A stretch of DNA of 64,000 bases from assembly GCA_009617715.1 (NCBI GenBank), contig VTFK01000072.1, positions 806,001 to 870,000 on the forward strand. The letters are read 5' to 3'. The notes beneath the pieces are model-generated. The model did no database searches, was not told where the DNA came from, and saw nothing but the letters and a program-made list of their open reading frames with translations. The DNA is from Plectrocnemia conspersa (Eukaryota; Arthropoda; Insecta; Trichoptera; Polycentropodidae). The position numbers and the translations under genes were made by a program. Position 1 is the first letter of the stretch. Every line of letters starts with the position of its first letter. Positions 35,455 to 46,499 of the stretch are shown here, in pieces.

Positions 35455-36000
35455 TCCATCCGTTAAGGGTGACGGAATAATGAAAAACGAGTCAGACAAG
35501 CGTTGATCCCGGCCCGAGGCGGCACTTTCGGAAAAGCTCGGGAAAAACGCCGGGGAATACCGGGATATGGAGTCGGTACACGTGTACTGGCCACGCTGAC
35601 AAATGTGCCCCTTACAAACGACACGGTCCCACGGGACTCGGTAAATTTTATTGAAACTCTGATCTCTATCACGCAAATATCTCCCTCAGGTTTGCACCAC
35701 TTTGGTTCACCAGTACACCAGTTGAACTTTTTAATACTGTGTCATATGATATAAAGTATCTTTGGTTCGACAATTGCGAAGTGAAATACTTATGTAGGAA
35801 AGGTTTTTGGATCAATTCGCCATTTAGTATAAAATTAAATTTCATATTAATTTTTAATGTGACATCTTTGTTTAAAAACATGCCAAAAATAGACAGTATA
35901 GGGAGTCATTACAAACTCATAAAACACTGCCCCAAATCTACATATTTAACAGGTAGATGGAAATCCTATGTGATCACAAATGTCACCGGTTGAAGCTAAT
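35455..36000. promoter_or_regulatory. GC-rich island and adjoining mixed segment
   Basis: The core 35490-35650 is GC-rich (GATCCCGGCCCGAGGCGGC, ACACGTGTACTGGCC, GACACGGTCCCACGGG). Open frames on both strands through the core are of the type GC-rich DNA gives. The adjoining 35739-35993 segment holds an ATG-initiated 84-codon + frame (MSYDIKYLWFDNCEV at its start), not recognised. Confidence 0.3.
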
Positions 36001-36004
36001 TTTT

Positions 36005-37010
36005 TAACGGAGGATTTAAATTTATTTATATTTATCTACAAAGGTTAATACTAAATTTTTGAAATTCACTATAATTAATACTTTGCAATTTTTACAATAA
36101 ACTTATTTGCATAAATAAATATTGTATTAATAATATTTAATCGTACTAGGCTTAAAAAAATACAACATAGATATAGTTATTAAAAACACGTTGTATTGTA
36201 AAAAAATAATATTTTTATTAACAACTGCAACTACAGCAACTATTTTAAAATAAAATAGTTGCTGTTTGGAATATTATTAAATTTTAAATTTATAAGAATA
36301 ACAAAAAACAGAGCTTTTTTGTAATACTTAACTTTTTAAAATCTATTATGTAGAAATGCCCAAATAATAAGAACGCAATATATTTTTTAGAGAAGTAGTG
36401 AAATATATTTAAAGCATTATTTTGTATTATTATCTATTTAACCCAAACGGTTATTTAGTCTTTAAATTCTTCAGAAATCATACGTATGCGACTTTTTTTT
36501 ATGTAAATGCAAGTAGGAATAATTTTGTGACAGCGTATAACACGTCGAAAAAAGGCTGACTTGCATCTCAGCCAATTCTTAAATTTTTTGTATTTTTTAT
36601 CAACAACTGTTAGCCGAATTTTTTTGTAAATTGACATCTTTTATTTTAACGCGAATAACGCGAAGTGTATATCAATTTTTTTTTAAAGTTTTTAATTGCG
36701 GTTTCCATTTTATCACCCTCGCTTTCTAATTTAATTGCCATTTTAATTTATTTGATAAACAAAGTAAGAAATCGTCCTTCTAAAGCTAACTAGTTTTAAT
36801 TGTAATCATATTTTTTAACATTCATAAAATTTATTTTCATTATTATAAAAATAATTATTAATTATTTATCACGCAAACAATTTTTTACGGTTATTGGACC
36901 TACATTTTAAAACAAATGTTTGCAGCGATTATGTTAAATATTGCTATATTCATATATGTATTATATTCTGAATATGAAATTGTATAGGATATTTTTAGAA
37001 AAATATCTAC
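36005..37010. other. AT-rich block with 13-bp inverted repeat
   Basis: A perfect inverted repeat AGCAACTATTTTA / TAAAATAGTTGCT lies at 36235-36247 and 36251-36263 with a 3-base loop. Nothing coding recognised. Confidence 0.5.
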
Positions 37011-37014
37011 AAAA

Positions 37015-37750
37015 AATGTACAGCATCAAATCCGAACACAACACCCTTTTCGAATCGCTTATCCATAGAAGAAAACTTCATCTCTTGCGTTTCTCTTTCT
37101 TCGTTTTTCTCGAGAACTCTCCGATAAAAGAGCCCTTCTGTTCCTTGCTGTAAAAATATCACGCACTTTCTACTTTTACTTATCATTCAGCTATCGTAGC
37201 AGCACGTCCACTATTTCCGTCGATATACAATTCATATACGAGAGCAGATCCATAATTGTATAACCTCTCAGAACTTTATTATACAATATAATGAATAAAT
37301 TTATTAAAAAATATTTTTTAAATAAACTGAAAATGGATATACAAGTATTTCAAAATACACCCGCTGTATTCAATTCCAAAACAAAATAAAATAAATTACT
37401 TTGGGTACAACTGCTGTATACGCACACAGTATATATTGACTCTGCTGCCTTATCGGAAAATAATCGGAAAGTCGCTTCCTAAGCAACGGCAATTAAAGAA
37501 ACGTGATCGGACGCCTAATGAAAGTCTCCTATATCAACAACAATGGAAAGCTCCGACAAAATGCTGTAACTCAAGCGACTCCAGTTTATTCTGATCGTTT
37601 ATCCGACAACGATAATCTAACAGAACGGAATACATTCAGATTTAATTAAAAACAAAACGGAGATGTAACAGATGTAGAACATTCGGAGCACGGAGCAAAA
37701 GCTATCGAGGGTTTTCTCATCAAAGAGAAAATATTGCTCTATGCTCTTTG
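37015..37750. promoter_or_regulatory. Split balanced-composition island
   Basis: Patches 37015-37265 and 37370-37745 contain CTCTTGCGTTTCTCTTTC and CTTCGTTTTTCTCGAG pyrimidine tracts, GGAAAGTCGCTTCC near 37466 and TGATCGGACGCC near 37503. No coding domain. Confidence 0.3.
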
Positions 37751-37754
37751 TTTT

Positions 37755-38250
37755 TGTTGTTTTTCGACAAATGTTTTTTCTTACTACCATTTTATATAAA
37801 ATATTATAAATATATTTAAGAAATAAGCTACTCTTGTATATATTTTTTAAACATTATATATGTACATAAAATTCAATACCTAAAATGATAATATAGTACA
37901 ACCATTCATACATATGTAAAATATGAATAAATATAGACAATACATAATATTATTGTAGCATTTTAAAATTAAATATGCGATATATTAAAATCCTTATAAT
38001 ATATCAACAAATAAAAAGCATACAATAGTATAAATATCTAGGTAAAAAATCGTTTTGGTTTAATCGTTTATATCAGGAGTATATAAATATAATATCGTTG
38101 CACTCTAGAATATACGTATATGAATCGTAAACAATTTTTTTATTGAAAATTTGTCAATAATTATAAATAAAATCTTATCTCTGTTAATAAACAACCTGTT
38201 ATTTAAAATGATTCACTTTAACAAAGATTTTTAGAGATTGTATAAATTAC
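37755..38250. other. AT-rich spacer
   Basis: No feature recognised. Confidence 0.45.
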
Positions 38251-38254
38251 TCAA

Positions 38255-39165
38255 ATGATTGAAATAGGTTGTTCTCTAATTATTTGAGCAATCGTAAAGA
38301 GTTTGTAACTTTGATTGTCAAAATAATATTTTACCCCCTTCGAGGGCTTATGAAAGATCCAAACTAGGCTCTCTGCTTTTTGTATTATTTATTTATAACA
38401 TAAATACTGTAGTATTAAATTTAAATTTTCTTCTGCATGCAGATGATGTAATAAAGTTTATACGCATTTTATCTTCAGCCGACCCTTTTTCTCTACAAAG
38501 TAATTAAACATCTATATGTAGATAAGCTTCCGTCAATTGTTTGCCTTTAGTGTCATATTGAGTCATTTTCTGGATCTCTTTCGCTATAAAATTATTTGTA
38601 CGATCTCTGTTGTAACGTTCTGGCTAAATAAACTTTTATTAAAGATCTCAGAATCACTTTTAAGAGCAAGTGGAAATTTTTTCTACACGTAAACGATGTT
38701 TGTTATGAAAAGCGCATTTCATTTTGACGATTAGTTTTCTATGACACTAGTTTGCAACATTCTTGAATCAATATTTATAATTTAAAGTCATCTAATAATT
38801 AAATACTTATTTTAAATCGAAAAAGTTAGGAATTCCATTTTTTTAACCCAAAGCCTTTTCTAAGAGTGTTGAGATACGATTCGCTGAGTTCTCGCAAAAC
38901 TTGTATGTCGCTGAGCATTTCTTTAAACTACTAAAGAATTTTGTTAAAAATCAAAATATTTTCGAGGAATAGTTTTATGTTTTGAAACGTCTTCAAGAGT
39001 CAAGATCGCATATTTTTCTGATGCCCGTTAAACACAGGATCTGGATCATAAAAACACTTACATTGCACTTTGATATATTTAATGTCAACTATGAGGAGTT
39101 GGTCAAATTTGAATTATCTCACTTGTATTCCATTTTTTTATGTATTGTAATATTTATATAAATAA
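38255..39165 (+). pseudogene. Decayed LINE copy (RT to 3' end)
   Basis: + strand relative of the LINE at 54295-55715. In order it shows the S-SNRKEFVT block (about 38272-38300), PPSRAYERSKLGSLLFVLF (about 38335-38393, from LRGVPQGSxLGPLLFVLF), NFLLHADDV (about 38425-38450, YADD with Tyr to His), SAFHFDD (about 38703-38730), and downstream the LRYDSLSSRKTCMSLSIS (about 38869-38922) and SRSHIFLMPV (about 39003-39032) segments. Many stops and small deletions. It may end near 39165 in an AT-rich 3' tail. Inactive. Confidence 0.85.
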
Positions 39166-39169
39166 TATT

Positions 39170-39595
39170 TTTTACCATTGTGACACATTTAAGTAATATT
39201 TTAGATCACAATAACGTCAATTAAATTAATATAAATAAAAACAAATTACATATTCTGGAACAGAATAAAATCACTTTTCTTCTAAATGTCAAATGATAAT
39301 TAAACGTTTTGTATGAAATCATGTAGTTTATTAATAAATTTGTGATTTTAGTGATTGAATATTTTTATGGTTAATAATTCAGTAGATAACAACAATAGAG
39401 CTGTATGTTATATATATTAATTATATGATACATATTTAAATTTTTTGACTAAGTAATAACATTTACTGACCTTAATATTGACAATTTCATATGAGCCACT
39501 TACATTTCAAATCATTCAAAGAGAATAAACCTATATTTTTTTAGTTGAAATATTTATTTTTTCACAAAAATAAAACATTTAACCCATATAAAGCT
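39170..39595. other. AT-rich spacer
   Basis: No feature recognised. Confidence 0.45.
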
Positions 39596-39599
39596 TCAA

Positions 39600-40130
39600 T
39601 GTTATTGCCCTAAGCTAAAAGAGACGAAAAACGCCCCTAAGAGACGCGTAAAAGAGGTTTCAAAAAATGAGAGTAAAAAGTCCCAAGGGCACATCGGAAG
39701 AGTTCCGCAGAGGGTTGGGTACTCGGGCACCCCTAACACAAACGGACGTGCCTGATGATCCATATAACGTGATGTTTTATTAAAATTATCAAAATCCGAC
39801 AAAGCGTGGCCAAAGACCTCCGGATCTGCTGGGAAATCTGCGGATGCCGGCTGAGGCACAGCTTTTGTTGGTCCCGGAGAATTAATGGAGATTGATAACT
39901 CGACACGGCCGAACTACTTCTACTAGATTTTATAATACCGAAGCAATAAATCAACTACCGGGACGGGCGCCCGTCTTGCTGAATTACGTATTTTTTCTTC
40001 TATTCCGCTTGTAAACTATTTCATCAGCGTTTCGTAGCGAATTAGGCCGACGGGCGTATATGTAACGCGATTTGGTGTAATTTATATCGTAACTTTCATC
40101 GTAACCGTTGAAAAATCAAAAAAGCTGTTT
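39600..40130. promoter_or_regulatory. Balanced-composition island
   Basis: Contains AAGAGACG repeated at 39618 and 39632 with spacing of about 14, GGTCCCGGAGAATTAATGG near 39871, and CGGGACGGGCGCCCG near 39958. Two overlapping minus frames (39602-39859, 39733-39954) are unrecognised. Candidate non-coding element. Confidence 0.3.
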
Positions 40131-40134
40131 ATTG

Positions 40135-41235
40135 TTAATAAATTATTAGCAAGCTTAACTGGCAATTTTCCGAAAATTAAGGGTAAAACGTAGTTAATCT
40201 GAAACATCATTTAACTTTGATAAATAAAATGCTTTATACCAATATGTATCAGTATACATTTTTCTTATCTTATTAAATGCATTTAAATTAATAATACCTA
40301 TAATAATATATATTTAAAAATATAATACTATAAGTAAATTTAAAAATTAAACGCTTACAAATTAATTTGGGGACTTTACCATGGATTGACCAATACTTTT
40401 TTGCCTTCAAGCTTATGGCATTCAGAAAATTATTATCGATGGTTAAAAACTGCCAAATAGGGTTCAGAATTATTTGTAGTTTTCAACTATTCGAATGTTG
40501 AGTAAAATATGGATGAAGTATTCGAATATTCGAATATGTTCTTAGTGCAAAAAAAAATTAATTGCCTGTGAAATATTATTTAATTAAAACATAATTATTG
40601 GTTATTAATAAATATTTTAATTAAGCAAAATAATTTAATTACTTTAAAATTATATGTGTTTATGGACTGTAAATTATTCTTAAATGGTAATTTTGTGCAA
40701 TTCTTGCAGGTAATCCATTTTCAGAAAGGAATTCCTTTATGAAGAGGAGACGAATATTGCTCGAGATGATATATACGATCCATAGTCTAAATCAAAATAT
40801 GAATAATGTTGATATAACAATGTAGTTGCACACTCAAACTCATACCTGACAAATAAGTATACTTGCGAATTTCTGTTCTACCTTAAAGTACACTTTTAAC
40901 CTATAATATTTCTTAGTAGTTAATAAATGCTTTTATTTAATTATATAACATTTTAATAAATATTAGAAATGAGTTTAGCAAAACATCTTTATGGTTATAA
41001 ACTTGACATAATAAGTAATGTAATAAAATAATCCTACTGCAATATCTTATCTATTGCTCATTTATTGCTTTTTGTTGCACTATACTCAACCATTTTATTT
41101 CATTAAAATGTGTATTTTCACAGCCATTTCACAGCTAATTTATGAATTATCAACAGTTTTAATACCAAAACCTTTCCCTAGGATCCTGTTTTTTAGATAT
41201 GTTCATCATATAATAACCCAAATATGTATTAAAAG
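40135..41235. other. AT-rich block with TTCGAA palindrome
   Basis: An 18-base perfect palindrome TATTCGAATATTCGAATA at 40519-40536, preceded by CTATTCGAATG at 40489, resembles the ends of some hAT-type elements in insects. No transposase is seen next to it. A 74-codon frame at 41054-41278 is unrecognised. Confidence 0.4.
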
Positions 41236-41239
41236 CGAA

Positions 41240-41820
41240 GGGTGCATTACCATACTGCGCCTGACATACGGTACGTAAATGATCCCATACACGCTAAGTG
41301 ATTGCCAAACAGGATCGTACAAATCGTACAATGGCGACCGGGTTTTGATCATCACACTACCGGAGCATTATTCACGCCGGATAAATCCATTTGGATATGA
41401 GGTCCCGTACACACTCATACCCATCAATCGCCAAGGTCTGGCTTGGTCTGGTCTGGTAGTCCCTCGTATGTAAATAGCGCAACTCCTCGCCGGCCTACTA
41501 GTATTACATAGATTGATTGAGCTTTTTTACCCACATATGTGTGTGTGAATATATGGCGAGGGTACTTATTTGAATTCCGGATATTCCGTCCGTTTCGCTG
41601 AGTAGCCCGGCAATATCTCAACAATGGCGGACTGGAATGTCTATGTATTTATTTTGCCGTATCAATTTTACTAAGTGCTTCATCACTCTCTCGCCCGCGA
41701 TATTGTAATAAATGCTAGGCAAAACAATAGCAATTTGTCGCGACTCGCGAAGGATTAATAAAACGGTTGACGCGCAAAAAACTCGGGATTGGAACACCTC
41801 TATGATGTTCATCGATCAAT
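41240..41820. promoter_or_regulatory. Balanced-composition island
   Basis: Contains GGTCTGG repeated three times at 41435-41455, TCGCGACTCGCGAAGG near 41738 and an ATG frame 41279-41473 (MIPYTLSDCQTGSYK) with no recognised family. Two minus frames overlap. Candidate regulatory element. Confidence 0.3.
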
Positions 41821-41824
41821 TTGG

Positions 41825-42160
41825 AATATTAAAAAAAAATGTTGAGTTCAAGTGCCTTTTCAGATGAAATATTTAGAAAGAATATGCATTGAATCAGATA
41901 TTTATTAATTACTTGATAAAATAAAATCGAGTGCTCCAAACGTCTATTTAATTACATACATATTGTAGTAGAACCAAACATAGTCTGAAAAAGACTCGAT
42001 TAATCTTTAATTTGATTACTCTTTTAAACTGCCGTCTAGCCGCAACAATTTCCAAGATTACTATATATTATTTTTTTGGCCACCCCTTACGCGCGTATAT
42101 ATCTTGTGTGTGACTGTTAGAGAAACATTTAATTAAACTGGCAGCAATATAATCATCCCA
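41825..42160. other. AT-rich spacer
   Basis: No feature recognised. Confidence 0.4.
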
Positions 42161-42164
42161 TAAA

Positions 42165-42480
42165 CTTGCAGATACAAGCGAGTCCTCTCGGACAAAAAGT
42201 TATGACGTCACAACGCCCAAAGGGTGGGTCCTGATTTAGGGGACGGGGGCAGTTTGGTCCAACCCTCCCCAGGGGCTGTGTGGACCCTTATCGTTGTATT
42301 CATATCTGATTTATGCATCACTGTTTTGGCATCAGCCAGCATCTGTCCGGTGGTTAAAGTGACAACGATATAAGACGGTGTCTGCCGAATATGTTTTAGG
42401 GTCAACGAGACAGGGTTGACCCAAAAAAGAAAATTGGGAATGTGACACACAATTTAAGGTGTTCAGTAATCGAATTTGCT
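42165..42480. promoter_or_regulatory. Island with full CRE and octamer-like site
   Basis: TGACGTCA at 42203-42210 is a perfect CRE. TTTATGCATC near 42310 is POU-like, and GGGTCAACGAGACAGGGTTG at about 42400-42419 contains a GGGTCA half-site and a related GGGTTG word. A minus frame of 80 codons is unrecognised. The combination suggests an enhancer or promoter. Confidence 0.4.
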
Positions 42481-42484
42481 ATTT

Positions 42485-43475
42485 TTGTAGACCGTTTGAT
42501 GATATTGACCTTTTTCTGATTTAGTTGGAAGGATAGTAGGCACAATCTTTTTTCTATTTATTTTAAAAACTATGCTTTTAAAAAAAAATCTCTTTAAAAA
42601 TAATTTTTTAGTCTACTTATGTAATCAATGTTTATATTAATAATTTAAGAACATATATTTTTAAGCTGTGATAATTTGAATCAACGTGTACAATGTAATA
42701 CAAAGTTCAATATCGTTGATTGTTTAACTAGAGTAGTTATTCTAAAGGACTTATATAATTAGAAATTAACACTGTGCAATATAAAAGTGAATTGATTATT
42801 TCAATATGGCAATATACACTCACAACAGTTTAACCATTATCTTCAATATAACTAAAATAATCTTAAGCACCATCATAAAAAATATTATTAAATTGTGTTT
42901 AATTTTTATTTTAAGATGCTTAAGATTATTTTAGTTATATTGAAGATAATAATAATATTATTGATTAATAAGCTAAGCATTATTAAATTTAACACAATAG
43001 ATATACTACAAATGTAACAGTTACAACCAATAATATTTAATTTATACAATCTTAGAGTTATTGATTTCAAGTGTTTTACTTCTTAATGCAAAATTTTATA
43101 TTTGTATAAATAAAACACAACAAAATATGTTTTTGCTGTCTGATAGACAGTATCTTGTCTTTCAATGTCTATCGAATATCGTTTCTGATTGAATCGTTTC
43201 GTAGATGATTTTAATTTAATTTATATAAATAAATAAATAGCCGAACTCTCATGTTTTTTAATAAAGAAACACAGCGACGTATCAATACAAAACTCGAAAA
43301 AGTACATCATATATATTTTACTGCTCATTCTCCCGTACATGTCGTCATATGATTTATAAATAAGGAGATGTTAAAAAAGTATCAAGGCAATGTCGTTTAT
43401 GCTCCCTCTTAACATTTTATTTATATGTAAAAAAACGTCAATTGAGGGTTAATATTGCCTTAGATATAAAAAAAA
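42485..43475. other. AT-rich block holding the long hairpin
   Basis: A+T-rich, no coding feature. The perfect inverted repeat at 42836-42950 is listed separately. Confidence 0.5.
42836..42950. repeat. Perfect 34-bp inverted repeat, 47-base loop
   Basis: The arm 42836-42869 and the arm 42917-42950 are exact reverse complements over all 34 bases. The arms begin ATTATCTTC and end TTAAGCA, with loop 42870-42916. The match does not extend beyond these ends. If transcribed, the 115-nt RNA would form a fully paired stem, longer than most miRNA precursor stems and closer to a hairpin-RNA (endo-siRNA) source. It could also be a very small MITE or foldback element. Perfect identity in a region full of decayed repeats implies recent origin, gene conversion or selection. 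Confidence 0.85.
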
Positions 43476-43479
43476 TAAA

Positions 43480-44560
43480 AAAGAGACGATTCGGATGAAG
43501 GAGGTAAACTCACTTTGTCAGCGGTCTCCACCAATATGAAAAGAGAAGAATAAATGAAAGAGAGTACGTGATGTGGATGAATGGTTAATACCGGTGCGAT
43601 TCTCACTTTGACTAAGAATAAGGCCATTTCACTATGAATGGACGAAGGGTCTCGAGGGCTAAACTCCAACTTTGAAAATATTCAAAGGCATATCGAAGCA
43701 TTAACGACCTATTTTGTATAGTAATGGCTGGTAATGAATCATATTTTTCTCGCTTTCAACGCACATAAGTATGTATACACTATTATAATATGTTCTGAGC
43801 TTGCTGAGTGCGATGGTTCTCGTCTTGTTCCACACATTCGTGGCAAAAGATAAATTAAGGCAATTTCACGCGACGTCTATGTGTCCGTCGAAGGTTCAAC
43901 TATACTTGCGAATGATAAAAAAAGGGTAAAACTTGTTCTCAAGACTTTTATCACCATCAACACTTTTTTTTTCTCGTATTGATGGATCGAACTGTTTTAT
44001 ATTGAATGTATGTAATTTAATTCAAAGCCTCAATTATTCTGTAATTATGTCGAAATATCTCTACGCTGAATAGAATCGATTGAACCGATGCGTTTTTACT
44101 CAATCGTTAATTAACCAAATATATTCAACACCATTCAATCAATACGATTCATCAATCTTTTATTGCGTCGAATCGATTTCCTAGAAATGTAATCCGAAGC
44201 AATAAATTAACAGTTTATATTCAGAATAATTATTATTTGAGTCATAGAAAGTCCGATATGGCAATTAAGACGATGTTCTGCGGTTAGTTTTATGGATGCT
44301 CATTAGCGAAATTTCCGCGAAACTTTATGCAAGCAGTCAAAGCCTGCGGATTACGTCACGGCGGCCAAATCGTTTGAGAATCGCACGAAATTGTTTTGGT
44401 TATTAACCAGGGGATATCTAAATATGCGTCGTTTCCATGCAAATGTAGCTTAAGCCTATCAAAACACTGTCGAAACATCGTTTTGATTCAGAATAATGCA
44501 TGAGAATATTGTTTTGCCAGTTTGGTGTAATTGATATAGGGTTGAATGAAGATTTCTTAA
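43480..44560. promoter_or_regulatory. Long balanced-composition island with AATCGATT sites
   Basis: The palindrome AATCGATT occurs at 44074-44081 and 44171-44178, together with several TCAATC/GATTGA and TCAATCG words between 44075 and 44160. GCGGATTACGTCACGGCGGCC lies near 44346. A minus frame 43460-43669 is unrecognised. The clustering of ATCGAT/TAAT-type cores suggests a homeodomain- or DREF-like-rich element; this is inference. Confidence 0.35.
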
Positions 44561-44564
44561 ACTA

Positions 44565-44860
44565 ATAACTAAAACTATCTAATATATTTATCTATCCACC
44601 AATTTGCCTTTAATAAAATTTAAATAGCCTATTATTATTATTATAATTTAAAAACCGACATAATTTCAAAATATATAAAATTTTAAATTTTGAAAGTTTA
44701 TTAAAATTAAAAAAGCTACATTAATTATCATTACAAATTTTTGATCTGACATATTAATTTTTTTATTAATTATTTAATTGCACGCTATACCAGTCGAGTA
44801 GAATCTATATAAAGTCTAGTACAAATAGCCAATACTAATCAAAAATAATTGTAAAGATCC
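44565..44860. other. AT-rich spacer
   Basis: No feature recognised. Confidence 0.4.
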
Positions 44861-44864
44861 TGAC

Positions 44865-45090
44865 ACCAGAGCAATTTTACACCGCCATTGTCTATAGATG
44901 ATCTCGTTGATAATTGTGATTCGAACGTGATCTAGCTGCAAACCGCATAGCATCTCGTACCAGAGTAACCAGAACGCCGACAAAGTTCACCAAAAAATAT
45001 ATATCGCATACCTTCGACAATACTCCCATCGGAACGCATACTCTCATTACACAAGGTTTGCAATTGCGAAATCCATCATTATTGGCAATG
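44865..45090. promoter_or_regulatory. Balanced-composition island
   Basis: Mixed composition with CGAACGTGATCTAGCTGC near 44924. A + reading without ATG passes through about 70 codons with few stops but matches nothing known to me. Confidence 0.25.
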
Positions 45091-45094
45091 ATCA

Positions 45095-45440
45095 GAAACT
45101 ATTAAAAAAACTTTGGTTACACTTTTGTTAACTATTTTAGGTTTTTTATATATTATATAATATAGTAAACACGAGAAATCGTAACGCATTTAAAAACCAG
45201 AATGGACAAAATTGCAGAGCCAAATTTATTTATTAAAAAATCGATATAAATTTAAAATATAATACAAATAATGCTTACTAGAATTTACAAGCAAATGATT
45301 GAATCAAGAACTAGTTTGAATATTATAAATAAAGCTTAAAATTCTAGAGCTAAATCTATTTGTTATTAAAAAATATTTTTTAAGAGCTAAATAATTTTAA
45401 ATATGTATCATTTACAAAAAATGCCGCTTTATTGTTCAAA
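45095..45440. other. AT-rich segment with internal repeats
   Basis: AGAGCCAAATTTATTTATTA at 45218 is echoed by AGAGCTAAATCTATTTGTTA near 45346, and ATAAATTTAAAATATAA occurs at 45246 and 45442. Subterminal direct repeats of this type are common in non-autonomous hAT elements, which fits the terminus that follows. Confidence 0.4.
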
Positions 45441-45575
45441 TATAAATTTAAAATATAAGATTTTTTCGCAGCTCACCGGCCAGATTAAAAAAAACAGTGA
45501 GCCGGATTCGGCCTGTGGGCCGTAGTTTCGCAACCTCTGCTTTAAATCAACGTTTCCCAAACTAGAGTCTTAACC
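45440..45575. mobile_element. Two hAT-like termini meeting at an 8-bp spacer
   Basis: The segment ending at 45539 reads, on the minus strand, CAGAGGTTGCGAAACTACGG followed by CCCACAGGCCG. This is the typical start of many hAT elements (CAGxGGTTxxxAAACT with a GGCC-rich subterminus). Directly after it, the 8 bases CTTTAAAT (45540-45547) are followed by CAACGTTTCCCAAACTAGAG, another hAT-type start reading rightwards. Eight bases is the hAT target-site duplication length. Distal ends were not identified, so element sizes are unknown. Confidence 0.55.
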
Positions 45576-45579
45576 CTAT

Positions 45580-45765
45580 TCTGGAGAATTATAATATTAA
45601 ATTGAAAATAATAAATTCAAAAAAAATACAATATTTTAAAAATATAGTATAATATAATAACGTAGAAATCTTGTTGAATATTGGGCTTAAAATTATACTA
45701 TTAACATACCTGGTTTTAATTAAATTAATATGAATAAATAAATAATTACATTTTTCAAACACCCA
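45580..45765. other. AT-rich spacer
   Basis: May belong to the rightward hAT-like element starting at 45548. No coding domain. Confidence 0.35.
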
Positions 45766-45769
45766 AAAA

Positions 45770-46440
45770 GCACTGGCGGAGTTCATTACCTCCCAAATGC
45801 ATCCCACATCATCTGATACGAGGCGGACAAAAGAACAGGGACGGTTTTAGCGTAGCGCCGCCTAAGTGCCAAATTCTGTTGAGCCGTTTGACCGTAAATA
45901 ATCCCATTCTGTTAATAATCCCACGGCTCCATAGCCGAATAATACAGATTCGGGAATAATGGGACAGTCCCTACGTGCCAGTCGCTTCCTACGTACCACG
46001 TACACACACATAGTTTCAAGACGAAAAACCCTAACACACACATTGTATAATACATATTTATTACATACATAGACTACCACCATGCAATATAAACGTCATA
46101 TAAATATTAACGCGATACCCATACGAGAATTTTATTATGCGAAATTAAATTTTTCATGGCCCAGGCGCGCTTAATTGAAATCGTCGCCCCTTTTGTTTTG
46201 CAGCCCATTTTTTTTTAATTGTTGCTACAGACAAAACTCAATTAAAACCCGGTTAAGACTGGACCGTCGATAAGATCGCGAGACAAGACAAATATGAAAT
46301 TGCGCGCGCATGCGCGTCGTTGTTATTAAATCGGGAAGAGATGAAGCGGTTAACAGGGCCGGATCTTCACTGTAGGCAATTTGCTTGGCTTATCTCGAAT
46401 CAGTTATTTATTGACCGGTATCGAGCCTTTCGACGGGTGA
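45770..46440. promoter_or_regulatory. Island with NRF-1-type palindrome
   Basis: CGCGCATGCGCG at 46305-46316 is a perfect fit to the NRF-1 (insect Ewg) consensus YGCGCAYGCGCR. Other motifs are GTACCACGTACAC near 45992, GGCGCGCTTAATTG near 46163 and GATAAGATCGCGAGAC near 46270. No recognised coding domain. Sites of this type are most common in promoters, so a transcription start nearby is possible. Confidence 0.4.
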
Positions 46441-46442
46441 AT

Positions 46443-46498
46443 TATTTTTTATATTTTTATATTATATAAATATTTTTTATATTTTTATATTATATAAA
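46443..46498. repeat. Tandem repeat, two 28-bp units
   Basis: Units 46443-46470 and 46471-46498 are identical AT-only sequences. Confidence 0.9.
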
Positions 46499-46499
46499 T

